Shown in pieces: positions 16,768-25,116 of a stretch of 64,000 bases of DNA. This DNA comes from CAYSGL01 sp964520985 (GTDB lineage: Bacteria > Pseudomonadota > Alphaproteobacteria > Micavibrionales > Micavibrionaceae). Position 1 is the stretch's first letter. Every line of letters begins with the position of its first letter. The position numbers were made by a program, and so were the translations under genes. The stretch spans positions 744,001-808,000 of the forward strand of contig CAZFPB010000001.1 in the NCBI GenBank assembly GCA_964520985.1, written 5' to 3'. The notes under the pieces are model-generated. The model did no database searches and was not told the origin of the DNA. It saw only the letters and a list, made by a program, of their open reading frames with translations.

Positions 16768-17363
16768 GGTTTCAGGGCAAAGAGTGTTTCTTTGGTTTGT
16801 TTTCTGAGCGTTTCATCTTTGAAAACCGCGCCTGCTTCCGGGGCCAGGCCTAGCAGTACTTTGGCAACGCCTTTGACTTTTTCACCCAGTGTTTTTTGCG
16901 CATCGGGGATCAGAATAATATCGCCGTATTTTCCCCGCCAGATGATCGTATCCTGCGGCGTGCACGCGGAAAACGCTTTCACCGCGTCATAGCGCACAGG
17001 CACAAACCCGCCATTCTCTCCCTTAACAACGGCCGAGAAAGCGTGTTTGGCATCCGGCGCAGCAATCAACACATAATCGCGCATGCGGCGCACCACATTA
17101 TCCAGGTTGATCGGTTGTTCAACGAACGGGGCAAAATCGCTTCCCGATGATGGCATGGTCGGGCGCCCGCCATCCTGACTTTCCTTTAAGCGATCCGGCA
17201 TTGAGAGCACCGCTTCGATATCAACCGGCACGGAGAATTGATCCGGTGGCGATAAATACATATGGTCGCCATACTCGATCCGATTGAAAAAGGATTTAAA
17301 AAATCCGGTCGGTTTTTTGCTGACCGTAAAGCCTTCCGCCAAATCTCTATCCGGTGATGTCAT
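16764..17363 (-). CDS. Unknown protein, paralogue of its upstream neighbour (long form)
   Basis: This is a 199-residue cytosolic protein with no signal peptide or membrane span. The ATG at 17363 is preceded by AGGA with a 7-base gap; an upstream TTG is less likely. Its core, AFSAVVKGENG then six residues, Y-D-A, eight to Cys, Pro, and WRGKYGDIIL, aligns almost without gaps to the neighbouring 17387-17716 gene. GDHMYL near residue 42 matches GDQVHL there. A Ser/Pro-rich insert of about 70 residues separates the two blocks. No known family recognised. Its stop overlaps that of the sugar dehydrogenase. Confidence 0.75.
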   Translation of the reverse strand: MTSPDRDLAEGFTVSKKPTGFFKSFFNRIEYGDHMYLSPPDQFSVPVDIEAVLSMPDRLKESQDGGRPTMPSSGSDFAPFVEQPINLDNVVRRMRDYVLIAAPDAKHAFSAVVKGENGGFVPVRYDAVKAFSACTPQDTIIWRGKYGDIILIPDAQKTLGEKVKGVAKVLLGLAPEAGAVFKDETLRKQTKETLFALKP

Positions 17364-17386
17364 TGCCTTATCCTCTGCCGAAATGA

Positions 17387-17716
17387 TCAATCAATAACTT
17401 TGGCGATAATCGGGCGGCGCTGACGCCATGCCTCTATACTGTCCCGAAACCGCTGCTCGACAAGATGGGTGCGGCCGGTGAGACGGATATCGCTCTGGCT
17501 GCCCGACCATACAGTGAGGGAGTTTTCGGGCGCGCATTCTGCCTCAGGCACCATCGCGGTATAAGAAATTTCTCTCTCCTTACCGTTCTCGCCCGGCACG
17601 CGGGCGCTATAGTGGCCTTCAAGATCGGCCTGCTTTTCATTGTGGATCAGGTGAACCTGATCGCCCGTTTCGCTTTTTAAAAACAGGGCCTTCAGACTTA
17701 ACAGTGGTTTACGCAT
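17387..17716 (-). CDS. Unknown protein, paralogue of its downstream neighbour (short form)
   Basis: This 109-residue cytosolic protein starts at an ATG preceded by AAGAGGAG. It shares with the gene at 16764-17363 the pattern GDxxxL, [FY]SAxVxGENG, Tyr seven residues after the second G, Cys nine after Tyr, and WxGxxxDIxL. The short gap between the two genes (23 bases) and same strand suggest an operon born by tandem duplication. No family recognised, so the function is unknown. A small basic tail (WRQRRPIIAKVID) ends the protein. Confidence 0.72.
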   Translation of the reverse strand: MRKPLLSLKALFLKSETGDQVHLIHNEKQADLEGHYSARVPGENGKEREISYTAMVPEAECAPENSLTVWSGSQSDIRLTGRTHLVEQRFRDSIEAWRQRRPIIAKVID

Positions 17717-17864
17717 TGATTACTCCTCTTAAACGCAACAAAGACTACACACCCGATAAGATTATGGCAATAAAAAATCGCGCAACCCGGGAAAACCACC
17801 GTAACCCTGTGTTTCATAGGAATTTTCTGGCTTTTCTCCCCCTTTTTATGAGATAACCCGCGCC

Positions 17865-19190
17865 ATGAGCACTGCATCCCCCAAAGTTGGCATGGTTTCC
17901 TTAGGCTGCCCCAAGGCGCTGGTGGATTCCGAGCGCATCCTCACCAAACTGCGCAGCGAAGGCTATGCGCTTTCGGCGGATTACGCAGGCGCGGATGTGG
18001 TGATCGTCAACACCTGCGGCTTCCTTGATTCCGCCAAGGAAGAATCCTTGGACGCCATCGGCACCGCGATGAAGCAGAACGGCAAGGTGATCGTCACCGG
18101 CTGCATGGGCGGCGAGCCGGATCAGATCCTTTCGAAATTCCCCAACGTCCTCGCTGTGACGGGTCCTCAGCAATATGAGCAGGTCGTCAACGCCGTGCAT
18201 GCCGCCGTGCCACCAAAGCATGATCCCTACATGGATCTGGTGCCGCCCGAAGGCCTGAAGCTCACGCCGCGTCACTATGCCTATTTGAAAATTTCCGAAG
18301 GCTGCAACAACCGCTGTTCCTTCTGCATCATCCCGTCTTTGCGCGGCGATCTCGTCTCCCGCCCGATCCACCACGTGATCGCCGAAGCGGAAAATTTAAA
18401 ACGCGCGGGCGTGCAAGAACTCATGGTCATCTCGCAGGATACATCCGCCTACGGCGTCGATGTAAAATATGCGAAACAAAAATGGAAAGGCGTCGAGTAC
18501 GAGACGCGCTTCCTCGATCTGGCGCAGGCGCTCGGCGAACTCGATATGTGGGTGCGTATGCACTACATCTACCCCTACCCGCATGTCGATAAAGTCATCC
18601 CGCTGATGGCCGAAGGCAAAATCCTGCCTTACATCGATATCCCGTTCCAGCATGCCGCCCCGAACGTCCTGAAAAACATGCGCCGTCCCGCGCATCAGGA
18701 AAAAACCGTCGAGCGCATCCATAACTGGCGCAAAATCTGCCCGGACCTCACGGTGCGCTCGACCTTCATCGTCGGCTTCCCCGGTGAAACGGAAGAAGAT
18801 TTCCAGTACTTGCTCGACTGGCTGAAAGAAGTGAAGCTCGAGCGTGTTGGCGCGTTCAAGTACGAACCTGTCGCCGGTGCCAAAGCCAACGAAATCGACG
18901 GCGCAATCCCGGAAGAAGTCAAAGAAGAACGCTACGCCCGCTTCATGGAAGTGCAGCAAGCCATCTCGTCCGAAAAATTACAGAAAAAAGTTGGCACCAC
19001 CATCGATGTCCTGATCGATGATGTCGCCGGCGGAGGCGCCGATGGCCGCTCCAAAGGCGACGCCCCCGAAATCGACGGCAAAGTCTACTTACGCGATGTC
19101 CCGGACACCTTAAAACAAGGCGACATCGTCAAAGTCCAGATCGAAGACGCCGACGATTACGACCTCTTCGGTATCGCGGTTACCAATTAG
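17865..19190 (+). CDS. rimO: Ribosomal protein S12 methylthiotransferase RimO
   Basis: The 441-residue radical SAM enzyme has three parts. The N-terminal UPF0004 domain has cluster cysteines in SLGCPKALVDSE (C15), NTCGFLDSAKEE and GCMGG. The radical SAM core has SEGCNNRCSFCIIPSLRG, giving CxxxCxxC. A C-terminal TRAM domain comes last (GKVYLRDVPDTLKQGDIVKVQIEDADDYDLFG segment). It adds a methylthio group to Asp89 of ribosomal protein S12. PSLRG and the ALVDSE start distinguish RimO from MiaB. Confidence 0.97.
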   Translation: MSTASPKVGMVSLGCPKALVDSERILTKLRSEGYALSADYAGADVVIVNTCGFLDSAKEESLDAIGTAMKQNGKVIVTGCMGGEPDQILSKFPNVLAVTGPQQYEQVVNAVHAAVPPKHDPYMDLVPPEGLKLTPRHYAYLKISEGCNNRCSFCIIPSLRGDLVSRPIHHVIAEAENLKRAGVQELMVISQDTSAYGVDVKYAKQKWKGVEYETRFLDLAQALGELDMWVRMHYIYPYPHVDKVIPLMAEGKILPYIDIPFQHAAPNVLKNMRRPAHQEKTVERIHNWRKICPDLTVRSTFIVGFPGETEEDFQYLLDWLKEVKLERVGAFKYEPVAGAKANEIDGAIPEEVKEERYARFMEVQQAISSEKLQKKVGTTIDVLIDDVAGGGADGRSKGDAPEIDGKVYLRDVPDTLKQGDIVKVQIEDADDYDLFGIAVTN

Positions 19191-19536
19191 TTACGATATC
19201 GTTGTGCCCAAAAACAAACTTAAACGGCTTGCCATCAGTAGTTCTGCCAAAGCCCGTCCCTCTGTCACCGCTAGATGTAAAATTGAAACTTCCTTTACGA
19301 CCATCGTCACAATTAAAATCTCCAGCACCTGAAACTCTTGGATTGTCGTATTGGAATTTACCATTACATCTAACACCACTTTCTGTAGTCATGGTAATCG
19401 TACCGCTGCCATCCATTTGACCCGTAGCAGAGCCTAAAAATTTCTCTTGCCCCTTATTAAAATCCCCGTGCACAGGTAATGTCATGCTACAACCGACAAC
19501 CATTAAGCTTGTAATAAGAATTAAATTTGATCTCAT
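19180..19536 (-). CDS. Small putative lipoprotein
   Basis: The 118-residue product starts at ATG 19536 (GGGGA upstream) rather than a TTG 12 bases earlier. The lipobox MVVGC places Cys near residue 16. The mature part repeats a glycine-rich strand pattern: GSGTITMTTESGVRCNGKF, GAGDFNCDDGRKGSFNF, GTGFGRTTDGKPFKFVFG. Two cysteines may pair. I do not recognise the family. The gene is clearly AT-richer than its neighbours, and its 3' end overlaps rimO by 11 bases, hinting at later arrival. Confidence 0.65.
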   Translation of the reverse strand: MRSNLILITSLMVVGCSMTLPVHGDFNKGQEKFLGSATGQMDGSGTITMTTESGVRCNGKFQYDNPRVSGAGDFNCDDGRKGSFNFTSSGDRGTGFGRTTDGKPFKFVFGHNDIVTNW

Positions 19537-19623
19537 ATGAATCCCCAATTAATTATAATAATTTTTTATTTTCATTTATTAGACTTACTATAACAATAAA
19601 AAACTGTAAGGCTTAATAAAAAA

Positions 19624-19649
19624 CCCCGCTTCTCAGCGGGGCTTTTTTT
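19624..19649. terminator. Bidirectional terminator
   Basis: CCCCGCT (19624-19630) and AGCGGGG (19635-19641) form a 4-base-loop hairpin with an A run before and T7 after. It ends the glycine-zipper gene on the minus strand. Confidence 0.85.
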
Positions 19650-19656
19650 AATTCAT

Positions 19657-20049
19657 TTACGGACAGAGCGCATTATCTGTCGGGATAAACTGGTTGCCCA
19701 GATACCCGCCCGCCACGGCGCCGCCGATCGTGGCCGCGGTTTTACCGCTGCCTTTACCAACCTGACTGCCGGCGAGACCGCCCGCTGCGCCGCCGATCAC
19801 CGTACCCACGATGTTGCCATCGCTACAGTTACTGGCCACGCGTTGCGGCTGCGGCGCAGGAGCAGGCTGCGCATTATTGTTCCAGCGGATATTCTCGCCG
19901 ACTTTGGACTCTTTTTTCACGGACGCCACTTTCACCGGCGTTTCTTTTTCGTTCATCATGCTCGTGGCGACATAGGCGCTGGCGCCTGCCGTCAAAGCGA
20001 TCAGAACCAGCCCAGCCACGCTGGCCAAAATAATATGGTTACGTTTCAT
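19657..20049 (-). CDS. Glycine zipper 2TM domain protein
   Basis: This 130-residue envelope protein has an N-terminal hydrophobic anchor or signal (HIILASVAGLVLIALTAGASA). A Pro/Gln/Asn-rich linker follows, then a glycine zipper at the C-terminal end: GNIVGTVIGGAAGGLAGSQVG and IGGAVAGGYLGNQF. This is the pattern of 17 kDa surface antigen and SlyB-like proteins. Start selected by GGAGG 8 bases upstream of ATG. Such proteins tend to support outer membrane integrity; the exact role here is unknown. Confidence 0.82.
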   Translation of the reverse strand: MKRNHIILASVAGLVLIALTAGASAYVATSMMNEKETPVKVASVKKESKVGENIRWNNNAQPAPAPQPQRVASNCSDGNIVGTVIGGAAGGLAGSQVGKGSGKTAATIGGAVAGGYLGNQFIPTDNALCP

Positions 20050-20122
20050 AATACAAACCTCCATCGGTTGTTAAAATCATGCGCAACAAACCGCCCACCA
20101 GAGGTTTCGTTCCAACAAAAAA

Positions 20123-20146
20123 CCCCGCTATTCACAGCGGGGTTTT
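20123..20146. terminator. Bidirectional terminator
   Basis: CCCCGCT (20123-20129) pairs with AGCGGGG (20136-20142), with a run of six A before and T4 after. On the minus strand it follows the 30-residue Cys/His-tail gene. Confidence 0.82.
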
Positions 20147-20165
20147 CTTAATTCTGCCACAAAGC

Positions 20166-20258
20166 TTAGTGGGCGTGACCGCAACCGCAGCCATGGCCGC
20201 CTTTGTTGTCATCTTTACCGGTTGGCTTGGTCTCCGGTTTTTTCGGTGTTGTTGTCAT
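20166..20258 (-). CDS. Small protein with Cys/His-rich metal-binding tail (30 residues)
   Basis: An ATG preceded by AAGAGGAGA opens a 30-codon frame. The product is a Thr/Lys/Pro-rich, probably disordered chain ending in GGHGCGCGHAH. A strong ribosome site, a strict stop and a rho-independent terminator 24 bases downstream argue for a real gene. The two Cys and three His in the last nine residues look like a metal site. Function unknown. It is divergent from gcvT, 81 bases apart. Confidence 0.65.
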   Translation of the reverse strand: MTTTPKKPETKPTGKDDNKGGHGCGCGHAH

Positions 20259-20339
20259 GATGTCTCTCCTCTTTTGCTGTAAAACCTTATACGATAAATT
20301 TAGTCTTATATTCCACAAAAACAATAGGTTTTCGCATCC

Positions 20340-21407
20340 ATGAAACAGACCCCCCTCCATGCCGTGCACGGTGCCCTGAAAGCCAAAATGGCGGAATTCG
20401 CGGGCTACGACATGCCGATCCAGTATGAAACCGGTGTCTTAACCGAGCATAACTGGACGCGCGGCCACGCCGGCGTCTTCGATGTCTCCCACATGGGCCA
20501 GCTACTGATTGTGGGAACGGGTGCCGCTGGCTTCCTCGAAGCCCTCACCCCCGCCGCTGTGGAATCCTTAAAACCCGGTGCCGCCAAATATTCCGTTCTG
20601 ATGAATGAAGACGGCGGCATGATCGACGATCTCATCATCACGCGCGTCACCGACACGCAATTTTTCGTCGTCGTCAACGGCGCCTGCAAAGATAAAGACA
20701 TTGAATGGATGCGCGCGCGCCTGCCGGATGGCGTTACACTCACCCACTTAACCGACCGCGCGTTAATCGCGATACAAGGCCCCTCTTCTGAACAAGTCTT
20801 GCGCGAAGCGCTTGAGATTGATGTCGCCAACTTAAAATATATGCATTACAGGGAATTCGGCCCCTGCTGGATTTCGCGCCTCGGCTATACCGGCGAAGAC
20901 GGGTTTGAAATTTCCATGCCGGCCGACCACGCGCAAACCGCTTGGGACAGACTACTCGCGCATCCTGAGGTAAAGCCCGTCGGCCTCGCCGCGCGCGACA
21001 GCCTGCGTCTCGATATGGGCTACCCGCTCTACGGCCATGATATCGACGCCACCACCACACCGCTCGAAGCCGATCTCGGCTGGATCATCCGCAAAGACAA
21101 CAAAGAGTATATCGGCCGCGATAAAGTGACAGCGCCCAAACGCAAACGCGTCGGTGTGAAACTGCTCGACAAAGGCGTCGCCCGCGAAGGCTGTGAAATA
21201 TTCGCCGAAGACGGCAAGATGATCGGCGCGCTCACCTCAGGCGGGTTTTCCCCGACGCTCAATGCCGCTATCGGCATGGGCTACGTCGAAACCGCGCACG
21301 CCGTTATCGGCGAAAAAGTCTCGGTGATTGTCCGCGGTCGCGATATCGCTGCCGAAATCGCTGGCCTGCCCTTCGTCGAAGCAAAAACCCGTCGCACAAA
21401 AAAATAA
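20340..21407 (+). CDS. gcvT: Glycine cleavage T protein (aminomethyltransferase)
   Basis: The 355-residue protein transfers the aminomethyl carbon from lipoyl-GcvH to tetrahydrofolate, releasing ammonia. Family segments are AEFAGYDMPIQYETGV, HAGVFDVSHMGQ, a Gly-Glu turn in YTGEDGFEIS, GLAARDSLRLDMGYPLYGHD and GGFSPTLNAAIGMGY. Length is standard. It begins the gcvT-gcvH-gcvPA cluster. No glycine riboswitch was seen in the short upstream region. Confidence 0.96.
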   Translation: MKQTPLHAVHGALKAKMAEFAGYDMPIQYETGVLTEHNWTRGHAGVFDVSHMGQLLIVGTGAAGFLEALTPAAVESLKPGAAKYSVLMNEDGGMIDDLIITRVTDTQFFVVVNGACKDKDIEWMRARLPDGVTLTHLTDRALIAIQGPSSEQVLREALEIDVANLKYMHYREFGPCWISRLGYTGEDGFEISMPADHAQTAWDRLLAHPEVKPVGLAARDSLRLDMGYPLYGHDIDATTTPLEADLGWIIRKDNKEYIGRDKVTAPKRKRVGVKLLDKGVAREGCEIFAEDGKMIGALTSGGFSPTLNAAIGMGYVETAHAVIGEKVSVIVRGRDIAAEIAGLPFVEAKTRRTKK

Positions 21408-21576
21408 ATCGTCGATTAAAGTTGATCACAACGCTTTTAAAGAATTTGCTGCGTGCCAGCAAAAACGGAGAAACATACCCCCAGTTATCCGATAAAAAAC
21501 GTGTTTTCCATTGAAGCTTTCCCCGTCTTCCCGGTATTCTGGCCTCCTCATACACACCCGCTCAAGGAGACACTCG

Positions 21577-21948
21577 ATGACCCTGCAATTCACCAAAGAC
21601 CATGAATGGATGAAAGTAGAGGGCGATACCGCCTGGATCGGCATCACCACTTATGCCCGTCACGCGCTCGGCGATCTGGTCTATCTTGATTTGCCGGATG
21701 TTGGCCGCACGGTTGTCAAAGGTGAAGATTTCGCCGTCGTGGAATCCGTCAAAGCTGCTAGTGAAATTTACGCGCCCGTGTCGGGCGAAATCATCGAAGT
21801 GAACACCGCCCTGCAAGACACGCTCGATAATCTGAAAGAAGATATCGACACCGGCTGGATCGTCAAAATCAAAATGTCCGACCAGTCCGAAATTCAGGGC
21901 CTGATGGATCAAAGCGCGTATCAGACCTACACCGAAGGCCTTGAATAA
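21577..21948 (+). CDS. gcvH: Glycine cleavage H protein
   Basis: This 123-residue lipoyl carrier starts at the ATG behind AAGGAGA. The lipoylation site is Lys59 in VVESVKAASEIYAP. HEWMKVEGDTAWIGIT and GDLVYLDLPDVG are typical. It shuttles the aminomethyl group between the P and T proteins; lipoylation needs LipB, also encoded in this window. The gene stop is followed one base later by the gcvPA ATG. Confidence 0.97.
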   Translation: MTLQFTKDHEWMKVEGDTAWIGITTYARHALGDLVYLDLPDVGRTVVKGEDFAVVESVKAASEIYAPVSGEIIEVNTALQDTLDNLKEDIDTGWIVKIKMSDQSEIQGLMDQSAYQTYTEGLE

Positions 21949-21949
21949 C

Positions 21950-23230
21950 ATGCGCTACCTACCGCAGACAAAAGACAACCGCGCGGCGATGCTGAAAACC
22001 ATCGGCGCATCGCATGTGGACGATCTGTTCCGCGATATTCCGGCGGCGGCTTTCATCAAAGACAAGCTTGATTTACCCGACCATCAAGGAGAGCTGGAAA
22101 TCGAACGCCAGATGGCGACGCTGGCCAATCAGAACCATCCCGCCTCGGCTGGTCCCTTCTTCCTCGGCGCAGGATGCTATTACCACCACATCCCCGCCAC
22201 CGTTGATTACATCATTCAGCGTTCGGAATTTTTGACCGCCTACACACCCTATCAACCCGAAATTGCGCAAGGCACGTTGAAAGCGCTCTTTGAATTCCAA
22301 AGCTTTATCGCACTGCTCACGGGACAGGAAGTCGCCAACGCCTCTTTATATGATGGTGCCACCGCGATGGCCGAAGCGGCGCTGATGGCGATGCGCGTGA
22401 CCAAACGCACCAACATCGTCTACGCCACGGAGATTCATCCGCACTATAAAGAAGTCCTGCAAACCTACCTCACGCATAACGGCGCGGGACATATAACCGA
22501 TACAGTCGATAACACCACCGCCTGCGTCATCGTGCAGTCGCCGGACTTTTTCGGCAACGTGCATACCTATGAGACTTACCGCAAACAATGCGATGACAGC
22601 GGCGCGCTGCTGGTCGTCGTGATCAATGAAATTCTCTCGCTTGGGTTATTGCCTGCCCCCGCGGAAGCCGACATCGTTTGCGGCGAAGCGCAATCGATTG
22701 GCCTGCCCATGTCGTTCGGCGGCCCGCATCTCGGCTTCTTCGCCTGCCGCGAACAATATATCCGCCAGATGCCGGGGCGCCTCTGCGGTGAAACTGTCGA
22801 TGCGCAAGGCCGCGTCGGCTATGTGCTCACCCTCTCCACGCGCGAACAACACATCCGCCGCGAGAAAGCGACCTCCAACATCTGCACCAACCAGGGGCTG
22901 TGCGCCCTCGCCTTTACGGTGCATATGGCTTTATTGGGAGAAGATGGGTTCAAAACGCTCGCGCGCCTCAATCACGAACGCGCGCAAGCACTCGAAGACG
23001 CCCTCATCAACATCAAGGGCGTTACCGTCGTCAATAAAACTTACTTCAACGAATTCGTCGTTCAGTTACCGACGGATAATTCTACTGCCCTCGTTGAACA
23101 GCTCGCGCTGCGCGGGGTGATAGCAGGGTACGCACTTCCTGAAGGTCGACTTCTTTTGGCTGCCACCGAAATGACCACGCCATCGGATATCGACGTCCTG
23201 TGTGCTGCATTGGAAAAGGGGTTGTCATGA
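21950..23230 (+). CDS. gcvPA: Glycine dehydrogenase (decarboxylating) subunit 1
   Basis: The 426-residue protein is the non-PLP-lysine half of split P-protein. Family segments are MRYLPQT, then FLGAGCYYHHIPATVDYI, TAYTPYQPEIAQGTLKALFEFQS, and FGGPHLGFFACREQYIRQMPGRLCG. Split GcvPA/GcvPB enzymes decarboxylate glycine as alpha2beta2 tetramers. It begins one base after gcvH. The partner gcvPB is not adjacent: 342 bases with an antisense small gene intervene. Confidence 0.96.
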   Translation: MRYLPQTKDNRAAMLKTIGASHVDDLFRDIPAAAFIKDKLDLPDHQGELEIERQMATLANQNHPASAGPFFLGAGCYYHHIPATVDYIIQRSEFLTAYTPYQPEIAQGTLKALFEFQSFIALLTGQEVANASLYDGATAMAEAALMAMRVTKRTNIVYATEIHPHYKEVLQTYLTHNGAGHITDTVDNTTACVIVQSPDFFGNVHTYETYRKQCDDSGALLVVVINEILSLGLLPAPAEADIVCGEAQSIGLPMSFGGPHLGFFACREQYIRQMPGRLCGETVDAQGRVGYVLTLSTREQHIRREKATSNICTNQGLCALAFTVHMALLGEDGFKTLARLNHERAQALEDALINIKGVTVVNKTYFNEFVVQLPTDNSTALVEQLALRGVIAGYALPEGRLLLAATEMTTPSDIDVLCAALEKGLS

Positions 23231-23308
23231 TGATTTCTCCTGAGACTTCTAACCGCGCGACAGGCCTTGCCCAATTGGACAAGACCTGTATGCACGCTCA
23301 AACAGACG

Positions 23309-23346
23309 CGAACAATGAATCGCTACTTAGTAGCGGTCTTTGTTCG
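23309..23346. repeat. Nested inverted repeat at the 3' end of the small antisense gene
   Basis: CGAACAA (23309-23315) pairs with TTGTTCG (23340-23346), and inside it CGCTAC (23321-23326) pairs with GTAGCG (23330-23335) around TTA. A further perfect 7-base repeat, GATCGCT/AGCGATC, lies just beyond. No T run follows, so it may be a processing or stability element rather than an intrinsic terminator. Confidence 0.5.
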
Positions 23347-23470
23347 ACTGCTGCTGATCGCTTTTTTGCGAAGAGCGATCTGGCGATTGGCCAGGGGCTT
23401 TCTGTGGCGCGCGTGGGTCAGCTTTTTCCTCTTGTTGCTTACGCTGAGGATTCTGGTCTTGGTTTTTCAT
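23327..23470 (-). CDS. Small hydrophilic disordered protein (47 residues) antisense in the gcvPA-gcvPB gap
   Basis: On the minus strand an AAAGGAG with a 5-base gap precedes an ATG that opens 47 codons ending TAA. The chain is almost wholly Gln, Lys, Asp, Asn, Pro, Arg and Ser (starts MKNQDQNPQRKQQEEK, ends QQQSNKDRY), so it is probably unfolded. No family recognised. Evidence for translation is the ribosome site and the absence of any better reading of the 342-base gap. The stop codon lies within a nested hairpin. Confidence 0.55.
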   Translation of the reverse strand: MKNQDQNPQRKQQEEKADPRAPQKAPGQSPDRSSQKSDQQQSNKDRY

Positions 23471-23572
23471 CACAATCTCCTTTGGTTGATGTAGTGATGC
23501 CTAGCCAACTAGGGTTTTGCGCTTCTCGTTCCAGCAATATAATTTCGTTATAATTTCCGAAAGAAATTCACA

Positions 23573-25087
23573 ATGATGTCACAAACCAAGCAAACCCAAA
23601 GCCACAGCGCGATAGACAGTGATGGCAACCGCGGTTTGCACTATGAAGAAAATTTATTGTGGGAAAAAGCGCACAGCGATACGCCGGGCGTCGATCTTCC
23701 CGCACCGCAACACCTAAGCCTAAAAACCGGCGCGCCCGCGCGCGATAATATTGGATTACCGCAAGTCTCCGAACCGCAGGTCGTGCGCCATTTCGTGCGT
23801 CTCTCGACGATGAATTATTCCATCGATCACGGCTTCTTCCCGCTCGGCTCGTGCACGATGAAACACAACCCGCGCCTCAATGAAAAAATCGCGCGCCTGC
23901 CCGGCTTCGCGCATCTGCATCCGCTGCAACCGACCTCCACCACGCAAGGCGCGCTCAAACTCATGCATGAGCTGCAACACTGGCTCGGCACACTCACCGG
24001 CCTGCCGGGTGTGTGCTTGACGCCGGCTGCGGGCGCGCATGGCGAACTCGCGGGCGTGATGACCATCGCGCGCGCCCATGAACTCAAAGGCAACAAGCAT
24101 AAACGCGTGATGCTGATCCCCGATTCCGCGCACGGCACCAACCCCGCCACCGCCGCCATGTGCGGTTTCGCCATCCGCGTCATCCCGACCAAAGACGGCG
24201 GCCGCGTCACGCTCGACGCGTTCAAAGAAGCGCTCGGCGATGGCGCCGATGTCGCGGGCATGATGGTGACCAACCCCAACACCTGCGGCCTGTTCGAGCG
24301 CGAGATCATGGAAATCTCTGGCGCCCTGCACAAAGCCGGCGCGTATTTTTATTGCGATGGCGCCAACTTCAACGCGCTGGTCGGCAAAGTGCGCCCGGCA
24401 GATTTCGGCGTCGATGTCATGCATATCAACCTACATAAAACATTTTCCACGCCCCATGGCGGCGGCGGCCCCGGCTCCGGCCCGATCTGCGTAACCGAGG
24501 CATTGGCACCTTATGTGCCGTCACCCACCGTCATCAAAGACGGCAATACCTACCGGCTCGAAGAGCCGGGAGAAAGAGACACCTCCTGCGGCCGCCTCAA
24601 AGGCTTCCAGGGACAGTTCGGCATGCATGTGCGCGCCCTCACTTACATGATGAGCCACGGCGCCGACGGCCTCAAACAGGTCGCCGAAGATGCCGTGCTC
24701 AATGCCAACTATATTCTGGCGCAGTTGAAAGACGATTATCACGTGCCCTTCGACGGCCCCTGCATGCATGAATGCCTGCTGACCGACAAGAAGCAGAAAG
24801 ACGCGGGCGTCACCACCCTCGACATCGCCAAAATGCTGATCGAGCGCGGCATGCACCCGATGACCGTCTATTTCCCGCTGGTGGTCAGCGGCGCGATGCT
24901 GATCGAGCCGACCGAAACCGAAAGCAAGGACGCCCTCGACCGCTTCATCGGCGTCATGAAAGACATCGCGGCGGACGTGCGCGCCGGCGACACTGAAAAA
25001 TACCACACCATGCCACTCTCAACACCAAGACAGCGGCTGGATGAAGTGAAAGCGGCGCGAGAGCCGAAGTTAAGGTGGAAAAATTAA
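23573..25087 (+). CDS. gcvPB: Glycine dehydrogenase (decarboxylating) subunit 2
   Basis: This 504-residue PLP-bearing half of split P-protein carries the PLP lysine in HINLHKTFSTPHGGGGPGSG (K289). Other features are FFPLGSCTMKHNPR, AAGAHGELAGVMTIARA and HGTNPATAAMCGF. Two tandem ATGs (23573 and 23576) are both possible. The ribosome site is weak (GAAAGAA). The interval from gcvPA means it may need its own promoter; AT-rich TATAAT-like hexamers occur at 23538 and 23549 with poor -35 partners. Confidence 0.96.
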   Translation: MMSQTKQTQSHSAIDSDGNRGLHYEENLLWEKAHSDTPGVDLPAPQHLSLKTGAPARDNIGLPQVSEPQVVRHFVRLSTMNYSIDHGFFPLGSCTMKHNPRLNEKIARLPGFAHLHPLQPTSTTQGALKLMHELQHWLGTLTGLPGVCLTPAAGAHGELAGVMTIARAHELKGNKHKRVMLIPDSAHGTNPATAAMCGFAIRVIPTKDGGRVTLDAFKEALGDGADVAGMMVTNPNTCGLFEREIMEISGALHKAGAYFYCDGANFNALVGKVRPADFGVDVMHINLHKTFSTPHGGGGPGSGPICVTEALAPYVPSPTVIKDGNTYRLEEPGERDTSCGRLKGFQGQFGMHVRALTYMMSHGADGLKQVAEDAVLNANYILAQLKDDYHVPFDGPCMHECLLTDKKQKDAGVTTLDIAKMLIERGMHPMTVYFPLVVSGAMLIEPTETESKDALDRFIGVMKDIAADVRAGDTEKYHTMPLSTPRQRLDEVKAAREPKLRWKN

Positions 25088-25116
25088 CGCAGAATTTCTA
25101 TTGATTGTGAGAGAAA

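Noticed and set aside
16764..17716. Toxin-antitoxin pair
   Set aside because: The two small genes resemble each other rather than a toxin and a DNA-binding antitoxin, and no known toxin motif is present.
20259..20339. Glycine riboswitch upstream of gcvT
   Set aside because: The 81-base gap is too short, and the conserved aptamer elements were not seen. The gap upstream of gcvH (21408-21576) also has no such fold that I can recognise.
23200..23553. A 117-codon plus-strand frame in the gcvPA-gcvPB gap
   Set aside because: It lacks a ribosome site and overlaps gcvPA. The minus-strand 47-codon frame has a clear AAAGGAG and fits the gap better.
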